DNA of 64,000 nucleotides from Klebsiella pneumoniae (GTDB lineage Bacteria > Myxococcota_A > UBA796 > SXON01), in contig CAMAWH010000024.1 of NCBI GenBank assembly GCA_945861635.1, positions 1 to 64,000 on the forward strand. Direction: 5' to 3'. The position numbers and the translations under genes are program-made. Position 1 is the stretch's first letter. The number at the start of each line of letters is the position of its first letter. The notes beneath the pieces were generated by a model. The model had not been told where the DNA came from. It saw only the letters and a list, made by a program, of their open reading frames with translations, and did no database searches. Shown here piece after piece: positions 36,801 through 47,112 of the stretch.

Positions 36801-38829
36801 CGTCACCCTGTATCGGGCGCCGAATGAGCTTGTCCGTGACGGCAATGACCTCCATCTTCCGGGGATCGACCCCGGTCAGGTCGAGCTTGTTGACCATCGC
36901 GTCGAATCGGTCGTCGTGAGAGCGGAGCGCCTGAAGCACCTGCCAGACCACCCGGTAGGTCTCGTTGTCGTTGAGCGCTGCGTGGGGCTCGATTCCCGCG
37001 GGGATCACGACCGGTAGCACGATGTAGCCGCGCTCCTTGCCTGGCGATTTGCGCATGACCCGACCCACCGACTGCACCACGTCCACTTGAGAGTTTCGCG
37101 GCGTGAGGAACAGCACGGCGTCGAGCGCCGGCACGTCCACCCCCTCCGACAAGCAGCGAACGTTGCTCAAGATGCGGCAGGTGTCGGCAGGGGCTTCCCC
37201 CTTGAGCCAACTGATCTTCGCCTCCTTCTGCGAGGCGTTCATGCCGCCGTCCACATGCGCGGCCTCACACCGGAGGCCCAACGCCTCCTCCGTCTCGGGC
37301 GCGCTGCCCTGATACGCTTCCACCACCGTCTGAAACATCGACGCGATCGTCATCGACGCGACCTTGTGGGCGCGCGCGCCCGGCTTGGCCTGAATGACCT
37401 GACAGAAGGCGACGGCGCGCTTCATCGGGCCGGCGTCGCCGCTCAGATCCTCGGTCAGCCCCTGCTTGGCCAATGCCTTCCAACAGCCGACGATCTTCGC
37501 CGCGTCGTCCACGCGAAGCTCGTTATTCTCGTCCTTCAGGAGGTTCTGAATGCGCCGGCTGACGTGCGCCTCCTCCACCGCGAGCACGATGACCTTGTAG
37601 TCCACCAGCAGATCGCGCTTGACGGCCTCGGAGAAGGTGAGGACGAAGAGGTTGTTGCCGAACAACGCCGCGTCGTCCATCGAGCTGAGCGCCACGTTGT
37701 CGCGCTCGGCCATTGCCTTGGCGGTGTCCCCGAAGATGCGTGGGGTCGCGGTCATGTAGAGGCGCTTCGCCGTCTGGATGTAGGCGGCGTCGTGGACGCG
37801 GACGAAGGCGCTCTCGTCGTCGTCCCCAAATGTGGCGCCCGTCGTGCGGTGGGCCTCGTCGCAGATCACCAGGTCGAAGGCGGGAAGCCCGTGGTGCCGC
37901 TGGGCCAGGTGAACGACCTCGATGGAGTGGTAGGTCGCGAACACGACGCTCATGTGCTCGCCATCTTGCTGGCGGAGCACCGCAGCAGCCAGTCGCGCGG
38001 GTTCGGTGGTCGCTGGGTACTGCAACTCGTGCGCAAAGGTCTGGACGGTGTCGTCGTCCTTCTTGCGCTTCTTCCCGACGTCACTGTCGGAGCAGACCGC
38101 GAAGCTTCGAAGGCGGGTCTGGCTCTCTTGGGTCCACTCCGTGAGCGTCTGTGACAGAAGCGCAAGGCTCGGCACGAGGAAGAGCACCTGCTTTCCCTTT
38201 CCCGCGAGCTGCTCAGCCAGTTTCAAGCTCGTGAACGTCTTGCCCGTGCCACACGCCATGATGAGCTTGCCACGGTCGTCGCTGGCGAGCCCCCGCGACA
38301 CGGCCGACACCGCCTCGCTTTGATGCGGCCGAAGCTCCTTCTGCCGCCGAAGGCAGGGCGCCTGCCGCGGGGCGAAGCGCGACCAGTCGATAACGCTACC
38401 CTCCAGCGCGGTCAGGTCCATCTTGTTGACCGGCACCTGTTGATCGCGGAGCGCGTCCTCCGCGTGTTCGCTCCAGAGGTCGGTGGTGCTGACGATGATG
38501 CGGTGGGAGAAGGGCTTTTTGCCCGAGGCGGTGAAGAAGCTATCGATGTCGGATTTCTGGACGCGGTAGTCGGGCGCGTAGAGCTTGCATTGGATGGCGT
38601 GGACCTCGCCCGCGACGGTCTCGGAGACGAGGTCGATTCCAACGTCGCGCCTGTCGAGGCCCTTGCGCTCGGCCCATACGGCGTAGGGCTCGACGGTCGC
38701 GTAAAGCTCCTTGAAGGCCGGCTCGTTGCGGAAATAGGCGGCCGTCAGCTCCTCGAAGTAGCCGCCGCGCTCGCGCTCGGTGACCCCGGCGGATCGGTAG
38801 GTGGTCAGGAGGGCTTCGAGTGCGGTCAT
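33890..38829 (-). pseudogene. Type ISP restriction-modification enzyme (Mrr nuclease-helicase-methyltransferase), frameshifted
   Basis: Two overlapping frames make one single-polypeptide Type ISP (LlaGI/LlaBIII-like) enzyme of about 1,645 residues. In order: an Mrr-type nuclease (D66, Q80-x-K82); an SF2 helicase with GTGKT (194-198), DEAH (324-327), TATP (360-363) and QSVGRVMRK (586-594); a coupler; a gamma-class adenine methyltransferase with DPFTGTGTF (near 918) and NPPY (near 1021); then a target-recognition domain in the other frame, with HDW-type DNA-binding residues near VEPDVHGDWLKQR. The first frame ends at 35203; the second runs to 33890. Adding one base in the CCCC run at 35319-35322 joins them smoothly. 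As sequenced the enzyme lacks its recognition domain. Confidence 0.88.
35319..35322 (-). other. Apparent one-base deletion (homopolymer) breaking the ISP gene
   Basis: Upstream of this run the coding frame reads IYLRDIGD; downstream the family-like frame reads LSTREQKLDAV. Restoring one G (minus strand) gives RDIGGLSTREQ. Without it the reading frame meets a stop at 35203 after about 40 unrelated residues. It could be a real inactivating mutation, phase variation or a sequencing error in the homopolymer. Confidence 0.7.
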
Positions 38830-38944
38830 CGGGGGCGGCTCGGGGGGGCGGCGGGGACCGGCTACGTACCACGACGGGCGATCGCGTCGACGCCGACGCT
38901 CGCCAGCACGCCCCTCGCCCCCAGACGGTTAAGCCCGCCCTCGG

Positions 38945-40831
38945 ATGCGCTTTCGTCTGCCGGTCATCGCCGCGTTGCTCGCGGCGCCCGCGTTCGTCGC
39001 CTGTGCGTCCCGCGTGGACCGCATGGAACGCCGGTACTCGGCTGGGGATCACCAGAAGGTCGTCGATCGCGTGGCCCGATGGGAGGCGCAGGGCACGCGG
39101 CGGGATGTGGGGGCGCTCCGACTGGTGCGCGATCGGAGCGCGCTTGCGCTCGCCGACGCGGCCGGAAATGCGGCTGCGCTCACGACGTTTCGGGAGACGT
39201 ACCCCGAGAGCACACTGCTCGGGGAAGCGCTGACACGGGAGTACGACGTCGCACTTGCGGAAGCGCAGGCGGAAGGCACGTCTGCAGCATTCTCAGCGTA
39301 CATGAGGAACTACCCAGCAAGCTCGCACACGGAGCAGGTTCGCACGCTGGAGGAGAGCGTCGCCTTTGAGGAAGCCACCATCGCGGGAACGGCGGAGTCG
39401 ATCGAGCGGTTTGTCGCCACCCACCCCGGCAGCGAATTGGCCGCCTCCGCCTGGACTGTCGTCGCCGCACGCACCCCCGGCGTGCACCTCCTCGGGCCCC
39501 GCGGCGGGCCGGTCACCCTGCCCTCTGTGCCTGTTGCAAGCGGCCGAATCCGGTTTGCCGGGCCGTGGCCCGCCTCCGACGCGTTCCCCAACGTCGTGGT
39601 GAATCTGCCGGGGGCGGGGCGGGGCACGACCTCGGAGTGGTGGAGGCTCGTCCCGCTCTGGGATGCAGGTGGTGCCTGGGTGATCGGTGAGGTTGCGCCC
39701 GCTGGGGAGCGGATTGCGTCCATGCTCGACATCCCCGCCCCGCGTTCCGAGGTGGGCCTGCTCTCGCTGGTCCTCCCGTCGGGGGCCAACGCAACGCGCG
39801 TTGCCCGCACCCGCGACCCGCTCATCTTGCCCGGAAGTTGCGTCGGTCAGGCGCACTTCGCCTTCATCCTCGAGCATCCCGGCGCGGGGAGCGAGGCTTT
39901 TCCGTTCGCCGTGGACTGCGCCGGCCCCATCTCTCTGGCGCGTGCTGCCGCCGCGCCGACCGCCGCCCTGTACTCCGCGATCGAAGTCGCCGAACGTGGC
40001 GACCTTGCGGGCGCACGTACGGCGTGGGATCGCGCGGCCAAACTCGATGGCGCCGCGCCCTTGTTTGCATGGTTGTCCGCGCACTCCAGCGATCCGCGCG
40101 GTCAACTCCTCGACCTCCGCCCGGCTGCGGGCGATGTGCTCGTTTGGCGAATGGAGGGCGGACGGCCCGTCACGCGGTGGATGCACCCTGGGGAAGCCGG
40201 CGCCGTGGAGTTGGGCCGCCGTGACGGCATGGTCGTGGCCGCCGGCAAGGGACTCTGGACAACTACGCGGCTTCCACCCATTATTCCGGGGGCGTGCGCC
40301 ATCGACACCTTGACCGACCTTCGGCGGGGAGCGGCGGTGGCCGTCCAGCCGGGGATCGGGGTTTTGCTCGGCTCCGTCGGCCCCTTCGTCATGATCCGGA
40401 CCCACGCCCCGGAAGGCTGCCCGCTCCCGCCGGGGCCCGCGACGGGGTTCGTGGCGTTCGACCTCAGCCTTGGCGAGCAAATTTCGGTCACGACGCCGGC
40501 GCACTCGCCCAGCGTTCCGGAAGCCGAAGTCGAGTTCCGGGCGGCAAACGAAACGGCGCACCTCGACGCCATCCACCTTGTCGCCGCGCGCCCTTCGTTC
40601 ACGCCCGATCTGACGATGCGCTACCAGTTCGCCAAACCGGCGCGTTGCCGCACCTGCGGGGACGATCGCTGGTCCGAGGGCACCGTTTCTGTCGAGGTGA
40701 CGGGAGCGACGCCTCCGGAGTTGACCCCCTGGCAACCCACGCCTGCGCTGGTTCGCTCGCTGGTGGGGAATGCCTCGGGGTGGAGCGTTGTGCGCGATGA
40801 ACCGGCGGAGAACTTTCGCAGCTTTCGGTGA
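38945..40831 (+). CDS. Lipoprotein with helical repeat N-terminus, unknown function
   Basis: The 628-residue protein starts MRFRLPVIAALLAAPAFVACASR, a lipoprotein signal with lipobox AFVAC. Residues 25-170 are helical and TPR-like, with lengthwise repeated forms such as ALADAAGNAAALTTFRETYPES and EAQAEGTSAAFSAYMRNYPAS. The rest is beta-rich with no family I recognise, including a CRTCGDDRW pair of Cys near the C-terminus. It is divergent from the ISP gene with 115 bases between. Confidence 0.72.
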   Translation: MRFRLPVIAALLAAPAFVACASRVDRMERRYSAGDHQKVVDRVARWEAQGTRRDVGALRLVRDRSALALADAAGNAAALTTFRETYPESTLLGEALTREYDVALAEAQAEGTSAAFSAYMRNYPASSHTEQVRTLEESVAFEEATIAGTAESIERFVATHPGSELAASAWTVVAARTPGVHLLGPRGGPVTLPSVPVASGRIRFAGPWPASDAFPNVVVNLPGAGRGTTSEWWRLVPLWDAGGAWVIGEVAPAGERIASMLDIPAPRSEVGLLSLVLPSGANATRVARTRDPLILPGSCVGQAHFAFILEHPGAGSEAFPFAVDCAGPISLARAAAAPTAALYSAIEVAERGDLAGARTAWDRAAKLDGAAPLFAWLSAHSSDPRGQLLDLRPAAGDVLVWRMEGGRPVTRWMHPGEAGAVELGRRDGMVVAAGKGLWTTTRLPPIIPGACAIDTLTDLRRGAAVAVQPGIGVLLGSVGPFVMIRTHAPEGCPLPPGPATGFVAFDLSLGEQISVTTPAHSPSVPEAEVEFRAANETAHLDAIHLVAARPSFTPDLTMRYQFAKPARCRTCGDDRWSEGTVSVEVTGATPPELTPWQPTPALVRSLVGNASGWSVVRDEPAENFRSFR

Positions 40832-40929
40832 GCGTCGCCGCGGGGGTCCACCTCGGACGCGGCGCCACCGGGCAAACTGCCCTCTCGCCCGCTCTCGCCT
40901 GCGCCGATCTCCGGTTTGGAGATCCCACC

Positions 40930-41069
40930 ATGACGTTCTTTTTTCTGGTTGCGTGTGCGCCCGACGACGGGGGCGCTACGCTGGAAATGACATCACGATC
41001 CACGGCGCCGTGACCGCGTCGCCCGACCTGTACGCCTTCCACCCCGCCGCACCCCCGTACATCCGACGC
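40930..41069 (+). pseudogene. Possible truncated lipoprotein fragment
   Basis: ATG at 40930 opens MTFFFLVACAPDDGG, a good lipobox (LVAC), but a TGA at 41011-41013 ends the frame after 27 residues. A -1 shift near 40981 continues as GNDITIHGAVTASPDLYAFHPAAPP toward the end of the RND gene on the opposite strand. It may be a genuine tiny lipoprotein or a decayed gene truncated at its 3' end. It lies in the 239-base gap between 40831 and 41071, with nothing else convincing there. Confidence 0.3.
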
Positions 41070-41070
41070 G

Positions 41071-44000
41071 TCACGCGCGGTCCACCCGCCACGACCGCGA
41101 GAGCGCCATCATTGCGGGCACAACGAGCGGAACAAACAAGGTAGAAAGCACCAATCCACCGACCATGACGACGCCGAGTCCGCGGTAGAGCTCGGTGCCG
41201 GAACCCCGCCCTGCCGCAAGCGGAAGCATGCCGATCACGCTGGTGAACACGCTCATCAAGATGGGCCGGAGGCGCGTGACCGCGCTCTCACGCAACGCGA
41301 CGCGAGGCGGCAGCCCTTGGGCGACGAACTCCTGCGCCTGCGAAACGATCAGGATCGATGTGTTCACGACGACGCCGCAAAGCAAGATGAGACCAAGCAT
41401 CGCGATGGTGTCGAAGTCCACGCGCGTTACGACGTTTACGCCCGCGAGGCCGAGCAGCGCCCCGCACACGGCCAACGGCACCGCCGTCAGAATGACGATC
41501 GGCTGCCCCCAGCTCCGATACAGCGCAACGAGAAGCAGATACACGATGAGAACGGACCAGCCGAACGACGCGCGCAAGCCGGAAAGCGCCTCCGACAAAC
41601 GATCCGCGCTGCCCCCCGTGAACGTGCTGTAGCCAGGCTTCATGCCTGCGCGCAGGTCGGCAAGCACCGTGTCGTTCACGACGTCGATCATGTCGCCGAG
41701 GGCCGCCGTTTCCAACAGCGATACCTGCAGCGTGATGGCGCGCTCCTGGTCGAAGTGGGCGATGGAGACGGGTCCAAGACCTTCCCCGACGCGGGCGACC
41801 GCGTCGACACGGACGCCGGGTGCTACGGGGACGGCGGAGAGCGCCGCGGGATCCCGACGAATCGCGTCGGAGCCGATGACCACGAGGTCCAATTCGCGGC
41901 CTTCGTCGAGGAAGGTGCCGACGCGTCGGCCGCCCACCGCAGCCTCGACGGCGTTGCCGAGGTCAGCCGAGCGCAGGTGTGACTCCGCAAGACGACGCGC
42001 ATCCGGCACGACGCGGATCTCCGGGGTGCCGGTTTCGTAGTCCGAGCGCACGTTGGCAATCCCGGGGATCGCCTTGAGGCGCGTTTGCGCGGCACCGCTC
42101 AACGCCGCGAGGGTCGGCAAGTCCGGACCGGTGAACGTCAGGTCGAATTGCCGGCCGGGATTGTTGAAGATGCTGGCGCGCCGCGGAAACAGGAAGCGGA
42201 ACCCCGGAATCGTGGAGACTTTGCCGCGTAGTTCCGCGAGAAAGGCTCCGAATTGGGCCTCGTCCGAGTAGGCGTCCTGAAGGACCATCCCCACGGCGCT
42301 GAACCGTGAATTGAACACGACAAACGTGCGCCATACCCGCGGGTCGGCCACCAACTGGCGCTCGATGGGTTCGAGCAGCTCGGCAGCCGCGTCGGCGCTC
42401 GTTCCGGGGAGAGGCCGGGCAAACGTCAGGATCAGGTTGCGATTGCCTTCGGGGAGGTAGCTGGCGGCGGGAACGAAGAAGAATCCAGCCGCACTGGCAA
42501 GGAAGGCGGCCGCCACTACGGCGAGGCGCCACCCATGCGACGGAGCCGTCACCGCGTCCACGACGCGACCGTACGTCCGCGCGAGGCGACCCGGGCCCGG
42601 CGTCACGGTCGGCGCAGCCGTTGCGTGAACGTCCGCTCCATCCGCCGGTTTGGCCGCCCATAACCACCGTGACGCTGCGGCAGGAACCACCGTCAGCACC
42701 GCCACCAGCGAAAACACGCTCGCCGCGCTGATTGCGATGGCAAGATCGCGGAAGATCTGCCCCGCCTCGCCGTCGAGGAACACGACGGGCGCGAACACGC
42801 AGATGTTGGTGATGGTCGCTGCGAGCATGGCGCCGGCGACCTCGCGTGTGCCGTTCAGCGCCGCGGTTGGGGCGTCTTCGCCCTCCTCCCGGTGTCGGAA
42901 CACATTTTCGATGACGACGATGGCGTTGTCGATGGTGATGCCGACGGCGAACGCGAGGCCCGCCAACGTGATGATGTTCAGCGAGCGATCCAGCATCCAT
43001 AATACAGGAAATACGCCAAGAACTGCGAGCGGCTGCGCCAGGCCGACCAACGTCACCGCCCGCCACGAGCGCAGGACTACGAGCAACACCATCGCCGCCA
43101 GGAGCGCGCCCCCGGCAATGTTCCCGCCGGCCTCCGCCACGGCCGCGTCGATGTAGGTCGTCTCGCTGTACATCTCACGCAGGTAGACGGGAATGCCACT
43201 TTGGGCGAAGGACGCGTGGAGTTCAGCGATGGCCTCCCGCACGCCGCCGACCGTGGTGGGCACATTTGCCCCCGTGCGACGCTGGATGCCGATGGCCACG
43301 GCGGGAATGCCGTTCTGGCGCATGATCGAGTGGTCGAGCGAAGCGCCGCGCTCGACCGACGCCACATCCGAAAGCAAGGTGGAACCGCTCTCATCGCGGC
43401 GGAGGACCAGCGCGGCGAGGTCGTCGAGCGTCTCGGCGCGGGCCAGCGTGCGGACGTTGTACTCGCGCTTTCCCGACCAGAGCGGGCCGCCCCGCTGGTT
43501 CCGATTCTCCCGGCTGAGGGCGCCGAGCAGGTCGCCGACGCTCATGCCCCGCCGCGCGAGCGCGTCGAAATCGGTCACGACGTGAATCTCGCGGGATTCG
43601 CCGCCGGAAACAATCAAGCCTGCAACGCCCTCGACCCGGCGCAGCGCCGGCGCAATGACGTCGTCCACCGTCGCCCGAAGCAGCGGCACCGGCGTGTCCG
43701 GCGCGCCGTCCGGCGCGCGCACTCCCAACCACATCACGGGCGACTGCTGGTCGCTCGTAGTGGCGTTTACCTCCGGTGGATCGGCCTCGGGCGGCATGCC
43801 CTGCACGCCGGCCATCTTGTTGAGCACGTCGACCATGGCGGCGTTGCGATCGACACCGTCCTCAAAGCGCAACGTGATGGAGGAGCGCGAAGCGGACGAC
43901 GTGCTGACCATTTCACGTAAACCGTTGACGCCGCGCGCCTGCTGTTCGACGCGACGGGTGATTTGATCCTCGACTTCTGCTGGTGCTGCACCCGAATAGA

Positions 44001-44142
44001 GCGTCGTAATCTCGATTTCCGGCGGCTCCACCGTCGGGCGCAATTGCAGTGGCAACGCATGCGCCGTGACGATACCCGCGAGCACCACGAACAGGGTCGC
44101 CACGGCGACGGCGTGGGGGTTGCGAATCGAAGCGCGGATCAC
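41071..44142 (-). CDS. RND-family efflux transporter (AcrB/MdtB-like inner membrane pump)
   Basis: The 1,023-residue pump begins MIRASIRNPHAVAVATLFVVLAGIV (first transmembrane segment). The porter and docking domains follow, with PPEIEITTLYSGAAPAEVEDQIT and GVDRNAAMVDVLNKMAGVQGMPPEAD. The TM4 proton-relay region is FAVGITIDNAIVVIENVFRHREEGED in outline, and the second half ends LFVPLVVPAMMALSR. It is the proton-driven element of a tripartite exporter, substrate not deducible. Usually the periplasmic adaptor is adjacent; here the likely adaptor is at 48173-49300, and no TolC-like gene is present in the window. It converges with the lipoprotein gene ending at 40831. Confidence 0.94.
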   Translation of the reverse strand: MIRASIRNPHAVAVATLFVVLAGIVTAHALPLQLRPTVEPPEIEITTLYSGAAPAEVEDQITRRVEQQARGVNGLREMVSTSSASRSSITLRFEDGVDRNAAMVDVLNKMAGVQGMPPEADPPEVNATTSDQQSPVMWLGVRAPDGAPDTPVPLLRATVDDVIAPALRRVEGVAGLIVSGGESREIHVVTDFDALARRGMSVGDLLGALSRENRNQRGGPLWSGKREYNVRTLARAETLDDLAALVLRRDESGSTLLSDVASVERGASLDHSIMRQNGIPAVAIGIQRRTGANVPTTVGGVREAIAELHASFAQSGIPVYLREMYSETTYIDAAVAEAGGNIAGGALLAAMVLLVVLRSWRAVTLVGLAQPLAVLGVFPVLWMLDRSLNIITLAGLAFAVGITIDNAIVVIENVFRHREEGEDAPTAALNGTREVAGAMLAATITNICVFAPVVFLDGEAGQIFRDLAIAISAASVFSLVAVLTVVPAAASRWLWAAKPADGADVHATAAPTVTPGPGRLARTYGRVVDAVTAPSHGWRLAVVAAAFLASAAGFFFVPAASYLPEGNRNLILTFARPLPGTSADAAAELLEPIERQLVADPRVWRTFVVFNSRFSAVGMVLQDAYSDEAQFGAFLAELRGKVSTIPGFRFLFPRRASIFNNPGRQFDLTFTGPDLPTLAALSGAAQTRLKAIPGIANVRSDYETGTPEIRVVPDARRLAESHLRSADLGNAVEAAVGGRRVGTFLDEGRELDLVVIGSDAIRRDPAALSAVPVAPGVRVDAVARVGEGLGPVSIAHFDQERAITLQVSLLETAALGDMIDVVNDTVLADLRAGMKPGYSTFTGGSADRLSEALSGLRASFGWSVLIVYLLLVALYRSWGQPIVILTAVPLAVCGALLGLAGVNVVTRVDFDTIAMLGLILLCGVVVNTSILIVSQAQEFVAQGLPPRVALRESAVTRLRPILMSVFTSVIGMLPLAAGRGSGTELYRGLGVVMVGGLVLSTLFVPLVVPAMMALSRSWRVDRA

Positions 44143-44194
44143 GCGCGCGGTCTATCGCGGCGTCCCTCGGCGCCCAACGCGCTACCCTCCCAAC

Positions 44195-45523
44195 ATGAAA
44201 ACCCTCGTCACCGACCTGCGCTCCCCGGTTTCGCCGCGCCACTATGCAGGGGTTGGGTGCTCGCTGATGGCGGTGAAGTACGTCGTGGAGGCGCTCGCGA
44301 CCTGGTTTCACGCCGGATCGTGGCCGATGCCATGGGAATTTCTTGCGCCGTTTGCGAGTTTGCGGCTGGAGGCCTGGGGCGGCGCGCCGGAGTGGATGGC
44401 GTGGGTGTTCGCGATCTGGACGGTGCCCTTCATCGTGATCGGCGCGACGCTCTCCGTGCGCCGCTGCATCGACAGCGACGTTCCACCGTGGATCGGGCTG
44501 CTCTTTTTCGTACCCCTTGTGAACTACCTGCTGATGATCGCGCTTTGTTTTCTGCCCACGGCGACGGCAACGCGAACGGCTCCGCCGGGCGACCTCGCGC
44601 CGGGGACGACCGCTGCGCTGGCCGGCGTGCTCGCGGGCGGCTCGCTGGCGCTGGGCATGGTGTTGTTCAGCGTCTTCCTCCTCGGAGAGTACGCCACGAC
44701 GCTGTTCATCGGCACGCCCTTCGTGATGGGCGTAGTGGCGTCGTGGGTCTACAACCGGCCGGCGGCGAGGCCGTGGCTGGGGAACATGGGGCTTGGCGTA
44801 GCAACGGTTGCGGTGACGGGCGGGCTGCTTTTGTTATTCGCCCTTGAGGGTGCGATCTGCGTGGCGATGGCGGTGCCGTTGGCGATTCCTCTGGCCCTGT
44901 CGGGCGTCGTTTTGGGGCGAACGATCGCGACGGTATCGGCGGGCCGCGCGATGGTCGCACAAGGTCTTTTGTTGCCGATTCTGGGAATCGCAGAACCGCA
45001 CCCGGCGCCTGACGTTCGCGTCGTGACGAGCGAAGTGATTGTTTCCGCCGCTCCCGACGCCGTTTGGGACGCGGTGATCACGCTCGGCGGGGTGCCGCTC
45101 GACCCACCGACCGAGTGGTATTTTCGCGCCGGAATCGCGTACCCGAAGGATGCCACCATCGAGGGCGTCGGCGTGGGTGCGATCCGTCGGTGCAACTTCT
45201 CGACGGGTTCGTTTGTCGAACCGATTACCGCATGGAATCCGCCCACATTACTGGCGTTCGACGTCGCGGAGAATCCGCCCACGATGGCGGAATTGAGCCC
45301 GTGGCCGACGGTCTACGCGCCGCATTTGGACGGAATCCTGCTCAGCAAACGCGGGGAGTTTCGTATCGAGCCCATCGACGCCGACCACACCCGCCTCGTC
45401 GGCACGACCTGGTACACCTTCGAAATGGCCCCCGCGGTGTACTGGACCCTGTGGAGCGACGCGACGATTCACGCCATTCATCTACGGGTATTGCGACATG
45501 TTGCCCGGGCGGCGGAGGGGTGA
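44195..45523 (+). CDS. DUF805-like membrane protein fused to an SRPBCC domain
   Basis: The 442-residue protein has an N-terminal DUF805-type region (RSPVSPRHYAGVGCSLMAVKYVVE, followed by helices and RRCIDSDVPPWIGLLFFVPLVNYLLMIALC in outline). Several more membrane helices follow up to about residue 270. The last 160 residues form an SRPBCC/START-like domain (VTSEVIVSAAPDAVWDAVITL, GVGVGAIRRCNFSTGSFVEPI, FRIEPIDADHTRLVGTTWYTF). A ligand-binding domain on a membrane protein suggests a sensor or lipid-handling role, but nothing more can be said. It is divergent from the RND pump, 52 bases away. Confidence 0.8.
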   Translation: MKTLVTDLRSPVSPRHYAGVGCSLMAVKYVVEALATWFHAGSWPMPWEFLAPFASLRLEAWGGAPEWMAWVFAIWTVPFIVIGATLSVRRCIDSDVPPWIGLLFFVPLVNYLLMIALCFLPTATATRTAPPGDLAPGTTAALAGVLAGGSLALGMVLFSVFLLGEYATTLFIGTPFVMGVVASWVYNRPAARPWLGNMGLGVATVAVTGGLLLLFALEGAICVAMAVPLAIPLALSGVVLGRTIATVSAGRAMVAQGLLLPILGIAEPHPAPDVRVVTSEVIVSAAPDAVWDAVITLGGVPLDPPTEWYFRAGIAYPKDATIEGVGVGAIRRCNFSTGSFVEPITAWNPPTLLAFDVAENPPTMAELSPWPTVYAPHLDGILLSKRGEFRIEPIDADHTRLVGTTWYTFEMAPAVYWTLWSDATIHAIHLRVLRHVARAAEG

Positions 45524-45694
45524 TGCGACGGCGACTCGGGCTGTGCCGGAAGCTCCCGTCAGCCATCGCCAGGATTGCGCCGGACCAATACTCGCTTTTG
45601 AAGGTCGCTTCGCAAAAAAAATGTAGTAGCGAAACGCGAGCACGGTGCATCGTAAACTGGCAGAGGTATCGGGCAGCGACCGATCGCCCAGAAA

Positions 45695-47083
45695 ATGCCG
45701 TACCCTCTGCCGATGCTCGCGCTCCTCCTTGCCTGCGAAACCGCCCCCGACACGCGCGAAAGCCTTCCTGGCAAGCGGGATACCGACGAATCGCCCTGCT
45801 ACGGCGCCGCGTGTGACAGCGCCCCGCCTGACGACACCGCCGCGTCGGATACCGACACCGCCGCCGACAGCGGACAGGGTGACACCGACGACACCGACGA
45901 CACCGACGACACCGATCCGGCCGACACTGGCCCGGCCGACCCAACCTGCGGCGACACCACCTGCAACGGCACCGAATCCTGCTGGGACTGCGCGGCGGAC
46001 TGCGGCGCGTGCGATTGTTACGCGCCGACAGAAGTGATCATCTACACCCAGTCCGCCTGGAATACGCTTGCGGACGCGCTGATCGCCGATCCTTCCCCCT
46101 GCGCGGACTATTATTTCTCCCTGCCTGCAAACAGCGGCGACAAGACGACGCCACGCGCCGCGGGCGAACCCGAAAAAATGCGGGCGCGCGGAGTCCGAGT
46201 CCACGCCGTTGCCGAGTTCCACTGGGCCACATGGTCCGGCGAAAGCGGCACATGGTACCAACACGGCGTTGACTTCCGGTCGAACATGGACGCCGCCGGG
46301 TACGACGTCGATGCCGGCGATACCTGGGCGATCAACGAGCTTCCCTCGACCATTCGCAGTGACAGCGACACCCGGGAAAACGCGAAGGATCTCTTTCAGG
46401 GCCTCTACGACGGTCCCTCCGGGGCCACTCCCACGCAGGGCATCGTTTTTATTACCGGCATGGGGCAAAACACCACCAACTTCTCGGTTTACAAGCCGTA
46501 TATCGAGGACTGGCTGAGCGACGCGACGTTCTGGGGCAAGGCCAATCTGTACGTGCGCTGGTGGAGTCAGGAGGTGTACGCGGACCCCGACTATACCTGC
46601 GTCGCCGGGGAGAGCCCGGCCGCCATTTCCTCCACGTTGAACGCCTATGTCGAGCACTTTGCGCGACACGCCGAAATCGGACCCGTGGACGCGAACACCG
46701 CCCAGACCTACCTCGGGCGGGCCTATGTGCCGCTGATGAACGCCGTGTGGAACAGCGATGGCGATGGCTACGGAAACACGGCGATTGACCTCGATGCGAT
46801 GAAACACTTCGTCTCGCACGAGGTGTACGCGGCCCGCTCCTGGTCGAACAGCCACCCCTACCCGGACTCGCGCCTTGGCTTCGCGTGGGCCCGCTACGAC
46901 GCCGAGGATGCCGAGCTGATCGAGCTGGCCGAGCGTCTCGCGTCTGCGATTCACTACGCCTACGACGAAGGCGGGGGCAGCGCAGCGGGAGCGTGCAGCC
47001 CCTCGGGCGCCTACACGTGGTGCGCGTGCGAGGTGTCGGGCGCCGCGTTCAACGACGCGTGGGACACATTCGAGAGTTGGTGA
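45695..47083 (+). CDS. Lipoprotein with acidic tandem-repeat linker, unknown domain
   Basis: The 462-residue protein has the lipobox LALLLACET, then an acidic linker (residues 20-80) with repeated DTDDTD, and a small Cys-rich knot ([24 protein letters not shown], shown in outline). The remaining 350 residues ([47 protein letters not shown]) look like a secreted enzyme or binding domain; the alternating strands and acidic residues recall TIM-barrel glycosidases, but I cannot confirm this. The 171-base gap before it has a loose hairpin (TCGCTTCGC... GCGAAACGCGA) near 45607-45642. The aldolase gene follows by 29 bases. Confidence 0.74.
   Translation: MPYPLPMLALLLACETAPDTRESLPGKRDTDESPCYGAACDSAPPDDTAASDTDTAADSGQGDTDDTDDTDDTDPADTGPADPTCGDTTCNGTESCWDCAADCGACDCYAPTEVIIYTQSAWNTLADALIADPSPCADYYFSLPANSGDKTTPRAAGEPEKMRARGVRVHAVAEFHWATWSGESGTWYQHGVDFRSNMDAAGYDVDAGDTWAINELPSTIRSDSDTRENAKDLFQGLYDGPSGATPTQGIVFITGMGQNTTNFSVYKPYIEDWLSDATFWGKANLYVRWWSQEVYADPDYTCVAGESPAAISSTLNAYVEHFARHAEIGPVDANTAQTYLGRAYVPLMNAVWNSDGDGYGNTAIDLDAMKHFVSHEVYAARSWSNSHPYPDSRLGFAWARYDAEDAELIELAERLASAIHYAYDEGGGSAAGACSPSGAYTWCACEVSGAAFNDAWDTFESW
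45881..45916 (+). repeat. Four tandem 9-base units encoding Asp-Thr-Asp
   Basis: GACACCGAC is repeated three times and followed by GACACCGAT, inside the linker of the lipoprotein gene. Such short tandem units can expand or contract by slippage, changing linker length without breaking the frame because each unit is nine bases. Confidence 0.9.
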
Positions 47084-47112
47084 GGCGGTCACGCGCGGTT
47101 AGTCCGCGAGGC

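Noticed and set aside
32490-38829. HNH gene as the nuclease partner of the ISP enzyme
   Set aside because: ISP enzymes carry their own Mrr nuclease; no domain or spacing evidence ties the HNH protein to it.
46885-47112. Longer N-terminus for the aldolase
   Set aside because: The extension lies within the preceding lipoprotein gene and is Arg-rich; FbaB proteins start at [10 protein letters not shown]-type sequence.
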